A stretch of DNA of 49,424 bases, taken from IMG/VR virus record IMGVR_UViG_3300025652_000008, positions 1-49,424 of that record; one strand, given 5' to 3'. Shown piece by piece: positions 1 through 7,922 of the stretch. The DNA comes from a virus. Numbering within the stretch: position 1 is the first letter of the stretch; each line of letters opens with the position of its first letter. Both the position numbers and the translations under genes were made by a program. The notes under the pieces are model-generated. The model saw only the letters and a list, made by a program, of their open reading frames with translations. It did no database searches and was not told the DNA's origin.

Positions 1-127
1 AGTGAACGCTCATTTTTAAACTTCACCCGTATATGGTTTGAATTAATCCAAGGCGATAAACTACTAGTCAACTGGCATCATAGAATGATAGCTAGAGAGG
101 TCGACCAAGTCGTTCGCTTTGGCAATC
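1..127. repeat. 127-bp terminal repeat, left copy
   Basis: Identical to 49298-49424. It lies inside the coding sequence of the large terminase and its length equals a common assembler k-mer. It is most simply the overlap of a circular assembly, not a physical terminal repeat. Confidence 0.95.
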
Positions 128-1554
128 CATCGACCAACCTTGCAATAGCACTTCCTCCAGGTGGCACAAAAACCGAGTTCATGAGTATTCATTTGCCAGC
201 ATACACAAACATGCTTGTGCAAACTGGTGAACTTGATCGATTCCGCAATTTAAACCTATCATTCGCTGATTCACTTGTTCAGCGTAACTCGCGACGAACT
301 AAGGAAATTATTAGCAGTAAAGAATATCAAGAGTTCTGGCCTTGTTCATTTGGCGTGAGTAAAGCAGATGAGTGGGACATTGTTAACGATAAGATGAGAA
401 CGGTTGGTAACACTGTGTCACGCGCTATGGGTGGGCAGATTACCGGTGGTCGTGGTGGGTTCTTTGGTAAGAAGTTTAGCGGGGCGATTAGTCTTGACGA
501 TCCGCAAAAACCAGAAGATTTATTCTCGGAAGTAAAACGAAATGCCGATAAGCGTAAAATGGTTAACACCGTTCGATCCCGTCGTGGCGATAAATCAAAG
601 GAGCATCCTACACCATTCTTTTTGGTGCAGCAAAGGCTTCATATTGACGATGTAACAGCATTTTGTATGGCTGGCGAGTTAGGTGTCAAGTTCAAGCCTA
701 TTAAAGTGCCTGCATTGATTACAGAGCAATTTCTTAGTGAATTAGATGAACAATCACGCGCGGAATGTTGGGAGTCAATAAAGGATTCAGATTGCGTTGA
801 GCGTGCTGGTGTAAAGTATTGGTCATACTGGCCTGAAATGGAGCATATAGACCAACTACTAGATTTGTGGGATAGGTCAGAATACACGTTCATGTCTCAG
901 TATATGCAAGACCCTGTTGCGCTTGGTGGCAATATCTTTGATGCGGAATGGTGGAAGTTTTATGAGCCTAATAAATTCCAGGTTGGCGAAAATAGCCCAC
1001 CAATGTTTGAATATCGCTTTATTACTGCCGATACTGCGACCAAAACAAAGACATATAACGACTTCAGCGTGATGATGGAGTGGGGTGTATACAATGGCAA
1101 GGTTTACGCTATTAACCTCAAGCGCGGCAAGTGGGAGGCTCCAGAACTACGAACCGTGTTCAGCAAGTTCATTGATGAAGCTTATGAACGCAACGATCAT
1201 CAATGGGGCAATTTACGTGCTGCATATGTCGAGGATAAATCAAGCGGGACTGGGTTAATACAAGAGGTTGGAAGGTCGTCACCTTGTCAAATTGTCGCGC
1301 TACAACGTAACATTGATAAATTAACCCGTGCCATGGATACCGCGCCACAGATTAAAATGGGTAACGTATTCTTGCCAATGAATGCACCTTGGGTCACGGA
1401 GTTTGTTAGCGAGCATTCAACGTTTGCGGCAGATGATAGCCATAAGCACGATGACATAGTCGACAACACAATGGATGCTGTCGATATTGTATTACTCAAG
1501 CCTAAGAATGCAGTCTCTGAGTTCATAGCAATGCGCCGCTCAAGAAACCGATAA
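1..1554 (+). CDS. terL: Terminase large subunit, main part (gene continues from 49244)
   Basis: This is the DNA-packaging motor: ATPase plus headful or cos nuclease, acting at the portal. The reading frame is open from base 1 and joins in frame to the ATG at 49244 through the 127-bp contig overlap, giving 535 aa. The P-loop is PPGGTKTE at residues 70-77, an unusual form of the common PPRHGKTE. The Walker B candidate is GAISLDD at 179-185. The RNase H-like nuclease acids are D362 (ADTA), E429/D430 (VEDK) and D502/D503 (HDDIVDN). The small subunit lies just upstream, across the junction. No cos or pac site could be read from the sequence. Confidence 0.93.
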   Translation, partial: SERSFLNFTRIWFELIQGDKLLVNWHHRMIAREVDQVVRFGNPSTNLAIALPPGGTKTEFMSIHLPAYTNMLVQTGELDRFRNLNLSFADSLVQRNSRRTKEIISSKEYQEFWPCSFGVSKADEWDIVNDKMRTVGNTVSRAMGGQITGGRGGFFGKKFSGAISLDDPQKPEDLFSEVKRNADKRKMVNTVRSRRGDKSKEHPTPFFLVQQRLHIDDVTAFCMAGELGVKFKPIKVPALITEQFLSELDEQSRAECWESIKDSDCVERAGVKYWSYWPEMEHIDQLLDLWDRSEYTFMSQYMQDPVALGGNIFDAEWWKFYEPNKFQVGENSPPMFEYRFITADTATKTKTYNDFSVMMEWGVYNGKVYAINLKRGKWEAPELRTVFSKFIDEAYERNDHQWGNLRAAYVEDKSSGTGLIQEVGRSSPCQIVALQRNIDKLTRAMDTAPQIKMGNVFLPMNAPWVTEFVSEHSTFAADDSHKHDDIVDNTMDAVDIVLLKPKNAVSEFIAMRRSRNR

Positions 1555-1568
1555 AAACTAAATAGTAG

Positions 1569-1609
1569 TTGACAACATGATTTGTATATATTACGATTCG
1601 TGTTGTCAA
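1569..1609. promoter_or_regulatory. Symmetric TTGACA-N29-TGTCAA site 1
   Basis: TTGACA at 1569-1574 faces TGTCAA at 1604-1609. The symmetry extends to a perfect 12-bp inverted repeat, TAGTTGACAACA at 1566-1577 and its complement at 1601-1612. Read rightward, TTGACA has TACGAT 17 bp downstream as a -10. The site lies between the terminase stop and the gene at 1629. There is no T-run, so it is not a normal terminator. It is the most symmetric of six such sites. Confidence 0.75.
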
Positions 1610-1628
1610 CTAATTAGGAGTTATACCA

Positions 1629-1913
1629 ATGAGCATTAATAAAGTATCAAACAATATCATGTCGCCACTATCAGGAATGATTAGCAGCAAAACAAAACGC
1701 CATATGCCAGTTAATAAGATTGAAGTTAACTCTGACATATGCGCTGGCCAATCTGCGCTAATTTCAATACTCAAAGACCAACTGCTAATGATGTCTAAAA
1801 GCTTGGATTGCGTAATAGAGATTGAAGGAAATATGTCTTGCGGTTTCATAGACTGCTACGCTAACGGCCACCACTTTGTAAGAAGCTACCTACCAGAAGG
1901 TGCCGAATATTAA
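1629..1913 (+). CDS. Hypothetical protein, 94 aa
   Basis: Not recognised. A good ribosome site (TTAGGAG) precedes the ATG. The protein has no obvious membrane segment. The C-terminal half (IEIEGNMSCGFIDCYANGHH) looks like a compact beta-rich domain. It is the first gene after symmetric site 1, so probably early-expressed, and it overlaps the next gene by 14 bp. Confidence 0.7.
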   Translation: MSINKVSNNIMSPLSGMISSKTKRHMPVNKIEVNSDICAGQSALISILKDQLLMMSKSLDCVIEIEGNMSCGFIDCYANGHHFVRSYLPEGAEY

Positions 1914-2142
1914 AACAACAATCGACGCCGTTAATCACTTCGTAAAATGGCCTACTGCAGCACATAATCACAACTGGCTAGTATTTAGACGCATTGGATT
2001 GTTTGAACATTGGTCATGGTGGGGTGATGGAGAGCTAAACAAAAACTGGCAGCGTGTATGCACTCGTGAACAATTCGAGCAGCGCATAGCAGATAAACAA
2101 CGCAAGCCTTATGAATTTAATGAACATGTGAGTGGAGAATGA
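1900..2142 (+). CDS. Hypothetical protein, 80 aa, GTG start
   Basis: Not recognised. It starts at a GTG inside the end of the previous gene. It is rich in Trp and His in its first half (FEHWSWWGDGELNKNWQRV), followed by a charged helix. Start choice is uncertain, but the frame is open throughout and continues the tight packing of this gene string. Confidence 0.6.
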   Translation: MPNIKTTIDAVNHFVKWPTAAHNHNWLVFRRIGLFEHWSWWGDGELNKNWQRVCTREQFEQRIADKQRKPYEFNEHVSGE

Positions 2143-2143
2143 A

Positions 2144-2791
2144 ATGACAACAGTTAAAGAGTTTAAAGATTTGGGGGTGCATTTTGTTGGCGGTGACTCG
2201 TGCAAAAGCGTCGCGTATGAGAATGTGGTTAACAAGACATGTAATAAGATTTTTTTCTTGTATGCGTGTAATGGCTGCGAGGTTACATCATTCGCATGGC
2301 GACCACTTAACACACTGCCAGATAATCCGAAGTTTAAGTATGAAATAGGTGGACATATGCAACAATGGCGACCACTACTAGACCAATCAGCAGTAAAGCC
2401 TAGTGATGATAAACTAGTATTCACGCAAGCAATGGCTGATAGTGGGGTTATTCCGCAGGTTGGTGAGTTGGTGCAGATAAGGCGGTTCTTAAGTGGAGAC
2501 AATGAGTTTTATAATGGTAAAGTTGTTGCTTCAAATTTAAATACGGTGTGGTTTTGTTGCGATAAATATGGCGACAGACTTTATCATAAAGCAGAGGTTG
2601 AATTTAGGGTATTAGACACTCGCACACCAAAGCAAAAGGCGATTGATGAAATGTATTATGGGTGGATGAACTTTAAAAACGGAAAAGATGAGCAAGTAGA
2701 TTCGGTTCAATACGAATTATGTGAATATCTTTACGACCAATGTTACGCTGACGGCTCTACTTTCAATGATTCTTACGCCTTAAAATGCTAG
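2144..2791 (+). CDS. Hypothetical protein, 215 aa
   Basis: Not recognised. ATG 2144 is preferred over GTG 2132 because GGAG lies 5-6 bases upstream of it. The N-terminal part has cysteines in a CNKIFFLYACNGCEV context and two related WRPL segments (residues ~55 and ~79). The middle, VGELVQIRRF followed by YNGKVVASN, resembles a small beta-barrel. The C-terminus is helical and acidic. The last codons overlap the next start. Confidence 0.7.
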   Translation: MTTVKEFKDLGVHFVGGDSCKSVAYENVVNKTCNKIFFLYACNGCEVTSFAWRPLNTLPDNPKFKYEIGGHMQQWRPLLDQSAVKPSDDKLVFTQAMADSGVIPQVGELVQIRRFLSGDNEFYNGKVVASNLNTVWFCCDKYGDRLYHKAEVEFRVLDTRTPKQKAIDEMYYGWMNFKNGKDEQVDSVQYELCEYLYDQCYADGSTFNDSYALKC

Positions 2792-2994
2792 ACCTACCAC
2801 CAACACACTGCGACCTAAAACAAGTCGCAGCAGTTGAGATAATTACAGCAGTTAACCTCGCTGATTTGAGTAAAATCAAGTCAGCGAATACAGATAAGAA
2901 AATACTTAGACTAGCGCTTGATAACTTTGTTAATGAGCAATTGAGCGTTAGTGAGTTTTCAATAATGATTTATGGAGGATGTAACGATGAGTGA
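2785..2994 (+). CDS. Hypothetical protein, 69 aa
   Basis: Not recognised. It is predicted helical, without a membrane segment. The ATG overlaps the last codons of the gene upstream, and the 3' end overlaps the next gene, which suggests translational coupling. Confidence 0.6.
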   Translation: MLDLPPTHCDLKQVAAVEIITAVNLADLSKIKSANTDKKILRLALDNFVNEQLSVSEFSIMIYGGCNDE

Positions 2995-3331
2995 AGTTAA
3001 AGCATTTGACCCATACATATCAACAACTGTAGTCGGTACAGTTGCAGCTATGGCAGAAAGAAAGCTAGGCGGATTTATACAAAGATGTGATTACGACAAA
3101 CTAACCGAACAAAACAAGATATTGCGAGCTGAATTAAATAACTTCGTTTACTTGGCGGCAATGTTAAGGAATGGATGTAAATTAAGCGAGGCTCAATATA
3201 CTGCAAATCAGCTTCTAGGCGTGGGTGGGTGTGGTGGTTTCGATAAATATGAGAATGAGTTGCTTTATTATGAGTTGGTTGGTAAGTATATGACCAAGAT
3301 TGACGCGAAAACAATAGAGGCAATCAAGTGA
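2987..3331 (+). CDS. Hypothetical protein, 114 aa
   Basis: Not recognised. The start at 2987 (MSEVKAFDPY) has GGAGGA about 8 bases upstream. An ATG at 2972 is also in frame but would place the ribosome site inside the gene. Residues 30-60 form a probable coiled-coil helix (YDKLTEQNKILRAELNNF), followed by a Gly-rich loop (LGVGGCGGFDKY). Confidence 0.65.
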   Translation: MSEVKAFDPYISTTVVGTVAAMAERKLGGFIQRCDYDKLTEQNKILRAELNNFVYLAAMLRNGCKLSEAQYTANQLLGVGGCGGFDKYENELLYYELVGKYMTKIDAKTIEAIK

Positions 3332-3468
3332 CCTACTACGAACGAAAAATGGTCGAATGCCTGCAACGATACAACGATGCAATTGATGCAGAAGATACCG
3401 ATAAACAAGCAGAACACATGCGCGAATACTTAAACTATAAGCGCATGAGTAAAATGATTAAGGGGTGA
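3328..3468 (+). CDS. Small hypothetical protein, 46 aa, GTG start
   Basis: Begins MTYYERKMVECLQRYNDAID and continues as one charged amphipathic helix to a lysine-rich end. The GTG overlaps the TGA of the preceding gene (GTGA), typical of translational coupling. Function unknown. Confidence 0.55.
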   Translation: MTYYERKMVECLQRYNDAIDAEDTDKQAEHMREYLNYKRMSKMIKG

Positions 3469-3471
3469 TTT

Positions 3472-3648
3472 ATGAAAAAGAATAACTACTTTGTAAATGT
3501 TTTGAGTAATCATTTTTGCCACCAAGTAAAGAAGCAGTATGGAAATCAAGGATGCTCATCAAAAAGAAACCTAATACCAAGAGGAAAATGCTTTAATAAA
3601 GTTATTAACTTAGCGTTCAAAGGTGGAGGTCAAAATGAAAAAGAATAA
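3472..3648 (+). CDS. Small protein with MKKNNYF/PRGKC signature, copy 1 (58 aa)
   Basis: Starts MKKNNYFVNVLSNHF and carries LIPRGKCFNK in its second half. The gene downstream starts MKKNNYFENVFDNVL and ends LPRGKCYNK, so the two are diverged tandem copies. Their coding regions overlap by 14 bp in different frames. Function unknown. Confidence 0.6.
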   Translation: MKKNNYFVNVLSNHFCHQVKKQYGNQGCSSKRNLIPRGKCFNKVINLAFKGGGQNEKE

Positions 3649-3823
3649 CTATTTTGAAAATGTGTTCGACAATGTGCTAAACCATTGCATGATAGCGACA
3701 GGGAATAAGCACTATTCAGAGCAAAGTGTTGCTTCGCTGGCTGATAAAATTTACGCTAAGCATTTGCCAAGAGGGAAATGCTATAATAAAATGCACAACC
3801 AATATTGGACTAGACAAAAATAA
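3635..3823 (+). CDS. Small protein with MKKNNYF/PRGKC signature, copy 2 (62 aa)
   Basis: The paralogue of the preceding gene. The start at 3635 is chosen because GGTGGAGG lies just upstream and because it aligns with copy 1. Shared ends with a diverged middle suggest a short conserved fold with a variable centre. Function unknown. Confidence 0.65.
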   Translation: MKKNNYFENVFDNVLNHCMIATGNKHYSEQSVASLADKIYAKHLPRGKCYNKMHNQYWTRQK

Positions 3824-3848
3824 CCCACACTTTCACCTTTCCCCTATA

Positions 3849-3890
3849 ACATGTTAAACTCTAATCAATATCACTGAGGGTTTAACATGT
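3849..3890 (+). promoter_or_regulatory. 11-bp inverted repeat enclosing the portal ribosome site and start codon
   Basis: ACATGTTAAAC at 3849-3859 is the exact complement of GTTTAACATGT at 3880-3890. The right arm contains the portal ATG (3887-3889) and the 20-nt loop holds the ribosome site GAGGG. As RNA this would bury the start codon. A TATAAC at 3845-3850 could be a -10, which would place the left arm at or near the 5' end of a transcript. Confidence 0.6.
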
Positions 3891-5296
3891 CATCTAAAAA
3901 ACAACGGGCAGCTAAAAAAGCCATCACAAATAATGCATTAGCTCAATCAAACCGCAACCTGCAAAACTTATTTGCGGGTCGCGATGGCTTTATGGGCGAG
4001 CAATTAGAAACAACTCGCAACTTAATCTGCCAATATGGCTATCCAGAAGCGCCCACATTCAGCAATTACTACTCGCTATACCGACGCATCGGACTGGCTA
4101 AAGCTGGCTGTGATATGCCTGTTGATTCAGTTTGGTCAGATTGGCCAACGATTCGCGATGTAACAGAATTTGATTCTGATGGTGAGCCAGAATATAACGA
4201 TGAAGTTAAAACAGAGTTCGAGATTGAATTAAACAAGCTAATTAAAGACCAAAAGTTAGCATTTAAAGACCGCGTGCGTTCATTAGACCGTAAGCAACGT
4301 ATTGGTCAGTATGCTGGCTCGCTGATTGTTGCGCGTGATGTTAACAGCGCTAAGATGAATGAACCGCTTGATGGCCTAGTGCCAGGAAACTTAGTTAAGC
4401 TTGTGCCACTATTTGAATCGCAGCTAATCGAATCTGAGTGGGATACCGATTTAACGTCACCTAGCTATGGCGAGCCAACGATGTATCAGGTTGCGGAATT
4501 TGCAACTGGATCAAAGTCACGCGGTCAAAATAGATCCTTCAACTGCCATCCTAGCCGTTTAATTATGGCTGCAGAAGGTGCTGAGGACGGCACGATTTAC
4601 GGAACCCCTGCCATGATGGGCTGTTTTTATGCCTTAATGGATTGGGAAAAAATCCGCATGTCATCGGCCGAGGGCTCAAAGAAGAACGCTGACCAGCGAA
4701 GTGTATTGTCACTAAAGGATGGTTCGAACCTACCGACCGGCGCAACCGCCGAACTAATGGACGAGAACATTAACGATTTCGATCGCGGTGACTTATCAAC
4801 ATTGGTTATCAGTGACGCTTCAATGTCATCACTTAATTCATCAATGGGCGATCCAACTAAACCCGCTGAACTATGCGAAAAAGAGATTGCAGCAAACTAT
4901 CGCATACCAATGACCGTGTTAGTCGGCTTTCAAACTGGCAAGCTCGCAAGTGATAAAGACACGCTGCAATGGAATAGCTTCACAATGGAGCGTCGAGAGG
5001 GTTTCGGCAATCACTTATTAATGCAGCACATTAATCGATTTATTGAGATTGGTGTTTTGCCTATGCCTGATGGTGAAGTCGTTATTGATTGGCCAGACTC
5101 TCGTGAGGCTAGTCAGTCTGATAAATTAGCAATGGGTGAGCAAGCTGCAAATATTCGCCTTAATATATTTAGAGCGGGTGGCACTCCTGAGTCAGTTATC
5201 CCTGATAGCTATTTTCACGAGATGCTTGATATTGATGTTGTTGAAGTTGAAGGCGTCGATGATGAGCCTGACAATGGGCCTGCATTAGATGATTAA
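3887..5296 (+). CDS. Portal protein (DUF1073 / HI1409 family)
   Basis: The ring at the packaging vertex through which DNA enters and leaves the head. The 469-aa protein has the family layout: a basic N-terminus, NYYSLYRRIGLAKAGCDMPV near residue 65, the central wing, and IPMTVLVGFQTGKLASDKD in the stem region near residue 340. The acidic tail is common in this family. It overlaps the head-morphogenesis gene by 8 bp, as expected for partners in procapsid assembly. The start codon lies in an inverted repeat. Confidence 0.88.
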   Translation: MSSKKQRAAKKAITNNALAQSNRNLQNLFAGRDGFMGEQLETTRNLICQYGYPEAPTFSNYYSLYRRIGLAKAGCDMPVDSVWSDWPTIRDVTEFDSDGEPEYNDEVKTEFEIELNKLIKDQKLAFKDRVRSLDRKQRIGQYAGSLIVARDVNSAKMNEPLDGLVPGNLVKLVPLFESQLIESEWDTDLTSPSYGEPTMYQVAEFATGSKSRGQNRSFNCHPSRLIMAAEGAEDGTIYGTPAMMGCFYALMDWEKIRMSSAEGSKKNADQRSVLSLKDGSNLPTGATAELMDENINDFDRGDLSTLVISDASMSSLNSSMGDPTKPAELCEKEIAANYRIPMTVLVGFQTGKLASDKDTLQWNSFTMERREGFGNHLLMQHINRFIEIGVLPMPDGEVVIDWPDSREASQSDKLAMGEQAANIRLNIFRAGGTPESVIPDSYFHEMLDIDVVEVEGVDDEPDNGPALDD

Positions 5297-6296
5297 AGCA
5301 ATCGGCCGCCCAATCATTCACAGCGCAGACGATCCAACAGGTTTGGGTAGTCTGCGTGGTAAGTGCTTGCGGGAAATGAGAAAGCGGGTAAAGGTGATCG
5401 CTGACCAGGTTAAACCACTAATCAAAACGATACTTGAACAGTCTCTAGTTGATAAAGTGCAGGTTAATGTTGTCGAGCTATTACCATTAGCACATGTCGT
5501 CAACAAGACCCAATACGTGTACGAGATTAGCCCTCAACGAATGAGTGAGGTGGACAGGTTTATTAAAAACCTGATTTACCGCAACATGCTAGGACTTGAA
5601 GATAATCTTTGGTCAGCTCAATGGTGGTTCAATACGTATTCGCGTCAAGCAGTTGAAACTGGATATAAGGAATCACTACAAACAGCGCAGAACTTATCAC
5701 CAGCCTCAACAGTTGGCGCTGACATATCGAATGAAGTGCGCTCAATTGAATATGAGCAGATACTGCAGCAACCATACTATAAGCGCCGATTAGATGCAGT
5801 TTATGGTCGCACGTTCAATAGTATGGTTGGGTTTAGTGATGAATCAGCTAGGCAAGTATCGGGAATATTGTCACGGGCAATTACATCAGGCGTGGGTTAT
5901 CGCTCAGTGGCTAAAGATGTGACTAAGGCGTTTGATGATATGGCAGGTTGGCGCGCATTGCGTATCGTTAGGACTGAATTAAACAAGTCTGCTACTGATG
6001 CACATATGGCAAACACTAAAGACTTGAATCGTGATGTGTACGGTGCTGGTTCATTTGAGGTTGCTGTAATGCATTTATCTGCGCTTGCTGAAAACTCGCG
6101 TAAATGGCATATGTCACGAAGCGGTCAAATATTTACACCTCAAGAGCAGGAAGATTGGTGGAATGAAGGTTCGAACCGCCTGCAATGTCAATGTAGTGTT
6201 GTCGATATTCTGCGAGATAAAAAGACTGGTGAAGTGTTGCAGACTGCATTGCATAAGAAAGCTATTGAGCAAAGGGAAAGGCGGATTGGTACGTAA
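5289..6296 (+). CDS. Head morphogenesis protein, Mu F / SPP1 gp7-like
   Basis: A minor capsid protein that binds the portal and is packaged in the head. The 335-aa protein has the family's C-terminal block: RALRIVRTELNKSATDAHMA, then RKWHMSRSGQIFT, then NRLQCQCSVVDIL, at residues about 218-305. The start codon overlaps the end of the portal gene (ATGATTAA). A terminator follows the stop directly. Confidence 0.85.
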   Translation: MIKAIGRPIIHSADDPTGLGSLRGKCLREMRKRVKVIADQVKPLIKTILEQSLVDKVQVNVVELLPLAHVVNKTQYVYEISPQRMSEVDRFIKNLIYRNMLGLEDNLWSAQWWFNTYSRQAVETGYKESLQTAQNLSPASTVGADISNEVRSIEYEQILQQPYYKRRLDAVYGRTFNSMVGFSDESARQVSGILSRAITSGVGYRSVAKDVTKAFDDMAGWRALRIVRTELNKSATDAHMANTKDLNRDVYGAGSFEVAVMHLSALAENSRKWHMSRSGQIFTPQEQEDWWNEGSNRLQCQCSVVDILRDKKTGEVLQTALHKKAIEQRERRIGT

Positions 6297-6301
6297 AAGA
6301 A

Positions 6302-6327
6302 AGCCCTCTATGTGAGGGCTTATTGTT
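6302..6327 (+). terminator. Terminator after the portal/head genes
   Basis: AGCCCTC (6302-6308), loop TATGT, GAGGGCT (6314-6320), then a T-rich stretch. One of several near-identical AGCCCTC/GAGGGCT stems in this genome. Confidence 0.75.
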
Positions 6328-6439
6328 ATTTACATAATGAAGCGAATACGGCAAATCCTAGCACCATAAACACCAGCGCTGAAATCCCAACTGGAACGCC
6401 AATAACAATCAGAACCCATAACGGAATAGTAAAAGTCAT
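6326..6439 (-). CDS. Small membrane protein, 37 aa
   Basis: Starts MTFTIPLWVLIVIGVPVGIS and is almost wholly one hydrophobic membrane segment. It begins 2 bp after the stop of the membrane protein upstream and is the last gene of the minus-strand cassette. Function unknown; a small holin-like or superinfection protein is possible but nothing proves it. Confidence 0.5.
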   Translation of the reverse strand: MTFTIPLWVLIVIGVPVGISALVFMVLGFAVFASLCK

Positions 6440-6441
6440 AT

Positions 6442-6639
6442 CTAAAACCCGATCTCAATAAACGCCAAACAAAGTAAATAAACAATCCAAAGCATGACAG
6501 CAACTAAAAATGATGACGTTGCAGCATTCTCGACCATTCGCGGTAATCGTTTGCGCTTATTGATACAAACATCATAAGCCATAGTTAGCGCAACAAATAC
6601 GCTTAGTATCATTGCAATTGTAAATAGTGTTTCCATCAT
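6442..6639 (-). CDS. Two-span membrane protein, 65 aa
   Basis: Two hydrophobic segments (about residues 4-22 and 42-62) are separated by a strongly basic loop, CINKRKRLPR. The start overlaps the end of the upstream gene by 4 bp. Size and topology are holin-like, but it lies in the SSB cassette and not with the lysis genes, so the role is open. Confidence 0.6.
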   Translation of the reverse strand: MMETLFTIAMILSVFVALTMAYDVCINKRKRLPRMVENAATSSFLVAVMLWIVYLLCLAFIEIGF

Positions 6640-6890
6640 TTTGACTCCTTAGCAAATGGCCTGATATTTTTAAATACGTCTTTCAATATTTTATCTCTAC
6701 ATTTTTTGGCAATAGATTGAGGCATGTAACCGCAAATAAGAAGTCTTGTTACTGCATCAAGATTCTTTTCGTAAACATCGACCTTGTTAACTTCAAAACC
6801 TTGGTCAGATAGTTGCTCTGATAGTAGTGGAGCCATTGCGCCAACCGACACGCCAACCTCTAATGAATTTCTTTTGTTCGTTTCGTTCAT
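6636..6890 (-). CDS. Hypothetical protein, 84 aa
   Basis: Not recognised. Soluble, mixed alpha/beta. It follows the single-stranded DNA-binding protein with a short hairpin between (GCCTC 6905-6909 / GAGGC 6914-6918) and has a good ribosome site (AGGAG). It overlaps the downstream membrane protein. Confidence 0.65.
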   Translation of the reverse strand: MNETNKRNSLEVGVSVGAMAPLLSEQLSDQGFEVNKVDVYEKNLDAVTRLLICGYMPQSIAKKCRDKILKDVFKNIRPFAKESK

Positions 6891-6934
6891 TTAAATCTCC
6901 TATTGCCTCCGTAGAGGCGTTTGGTTAATTGGTG

Positions 6935-7444
6935 TTAAAAAGGGATCTCAGAATCATCCCAATCGTCACCAGCAGGCAATCCAGTTTGCACGTTCTGTTG
7001 TGGCTGCGGTGCTGGTCGTTGCTGCGGCTGTCTTTGTTGAGTATTATTCGGCGCACTATGTTGTTGCTGGCCGCTATTTTGAGTAGTATTTGATGCATTA
7101 TTGTCTGACTTGCTATCAAGCATCTGCATGTTATCAACAATGATTTTGGTTGCGTACTTTTCAACGCCATCATTACCAGTGTATTTTTCAGTACGCATTT
7201 TGCCGTCAATGTAAATCTTTGATCCTTTTTTAACATACTCGCCAATGATTTCTGCCAACTTGCCAAATGCAGAGCAGTTAACCCACTCGGTTCGCTCCTG
7301 TTTTTCGCCAGTGTTTTTGTCTTTCCATGATTCGCCAAGTGCAATGCTAAAACCAACAACCGCATTACCATTTGGCATGAAACGTACTTCTGGATCTTTA
7401 CCTAAGCGACCGATACACATAAATTTATTTAAATCGTTAGCCAT
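6935..7444 (-). CDS. ssb: Single-stranded DNA-binding protein
   Basis: Coats single-stranded DNA in replication and recombination. The 169-aa protein has the OB-fold at residues 1-105 (NKFMCIGRLGKDPEVRFMPN; ERTEWVNCSAFGKLAEIIGE). A Gln/Pro/Asn-rich linker follows, then the acidic tip DDSEIPF that recruits partner proteins in bacterial SSBs. The intact tip suggests it contacts host replication proteins. It belongs to the minus-strand early operon that starts at 8509. Confidence 0.95.
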   Translation of the reverse strand: MANDLNKFMCIGRLGKDPEVRFMPNGNAVVGFSIALGESWKDKNTGEKQERTEWVNCSAFGKLAEIIGEYVKKGSKIYIDGKMRTEKYTGNDGVEKYATKIIVDNMQMLDSKSDNNASNTTQNSGQQQHSAPNNTQQRQPQQRPAPQPQQNVQTGLPAGDDWDDSEIPF

Positions 7445-7484
7445 TTTTCATCTTCCTTTTATTAATCGTGTGGCATAGTGCCAA

Positions 7485-7724
7485 TTATTTTACGTAAAGT
7501 AAACCGTCTTGAACTAATTTATCGTGCAGTGCTGAAACACACTTAACAACTTTATACTCAGGTGCTGCAACTAGCTTTTTAAATAACTCGTAAAGCACGC
7601 TATCCTTTGTTGTGTCGCGTAATCGTCTGGCACACTTGCGAATGCTTGCGGCTTGATTTAAACCATCCACACGCGCTATTTGCCACGATATCATTAGTGT
7701 TGTTAGTTCGGATTGTGATTGCAT
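7485..7724 (-). CDS. Hypothetical protein, 79 aa
   Basis: Not recognised. All-helical, soluble. The middle segment has basic residues (SIRKCARRLRDTTKD), so nucleic acid binding is possible. It is abutted by the zinc-ribbon gene upstream and lies before SSB in the same operon. Confidence 0.6.
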   Translation of the reverse strand: MQSQSELTTLMISWQIARVDGLNQAASIRKCARRLRDTTKDSVLYELFKKLVAAPEYKVVKCVSALHDKLVQDGLLYVK

Positions 7725-7922
7725 TTAAGTTAGATCCCCCATTATGCTTTTTGGTCTATTATCTTTATTACCACAAACCCTGCACCTTTGCTGGGGAAGC
7801 ATGATAGTCGGATGAGCTTTTGGTCTAGCAGCCTTGCACCCTTCACATTTAACCCCAAACCGATCTTTCATGTTGCGCTTATACGACTTCATGTCACGGC
7901 ATAAATCACCATAATCACTCAT
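7725..7922 (-). CDS. Zinc-ribbon-like small protein, 65 aa
   Basis: Starts MSDYGDLCRDMKSYKRN. Two cysteine pairs, CEGC and CRVC, lie about 20 residues apart with PTIMLPQQR between, the pattern of a treble-clef or zinc ribbon found in many small phage proteins. Start 7922 is chosen because it overlaps the upstream stop (ATGA) and has a GGGGATC ribosome site. Probably an early nucleic-acid or protein-binding factor; exact role unknown. Confidence 0.75.
   Translation of the reverse strand: MSDYGDLCRDMKSYKRNMKDRFGVKCEGCKAARPKAHPTIMLPQQRCRVCGNKDNRPKSIMGDLT

Noticed and set aside
1-127. Physical direct terminal repeats of the virion DNA
   Set aside because: The repeat is only 127 bp, lies inside terL and equals a standard assembler k-mer, so circular assembly is the simpler reason.
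2035-2502. 155-aa open frame on the minus strand
   Set aside because: Lies opposite a well-started plus gene, has a Cys/Ser/Leu-rich composition typical of antisense frames, and has no ribosome site.
6925-7371. 148-aa minus frame over SSB
   Set aside because: Shifted frame of the clear SSB gene; composition is of a shadow and no function is visible.
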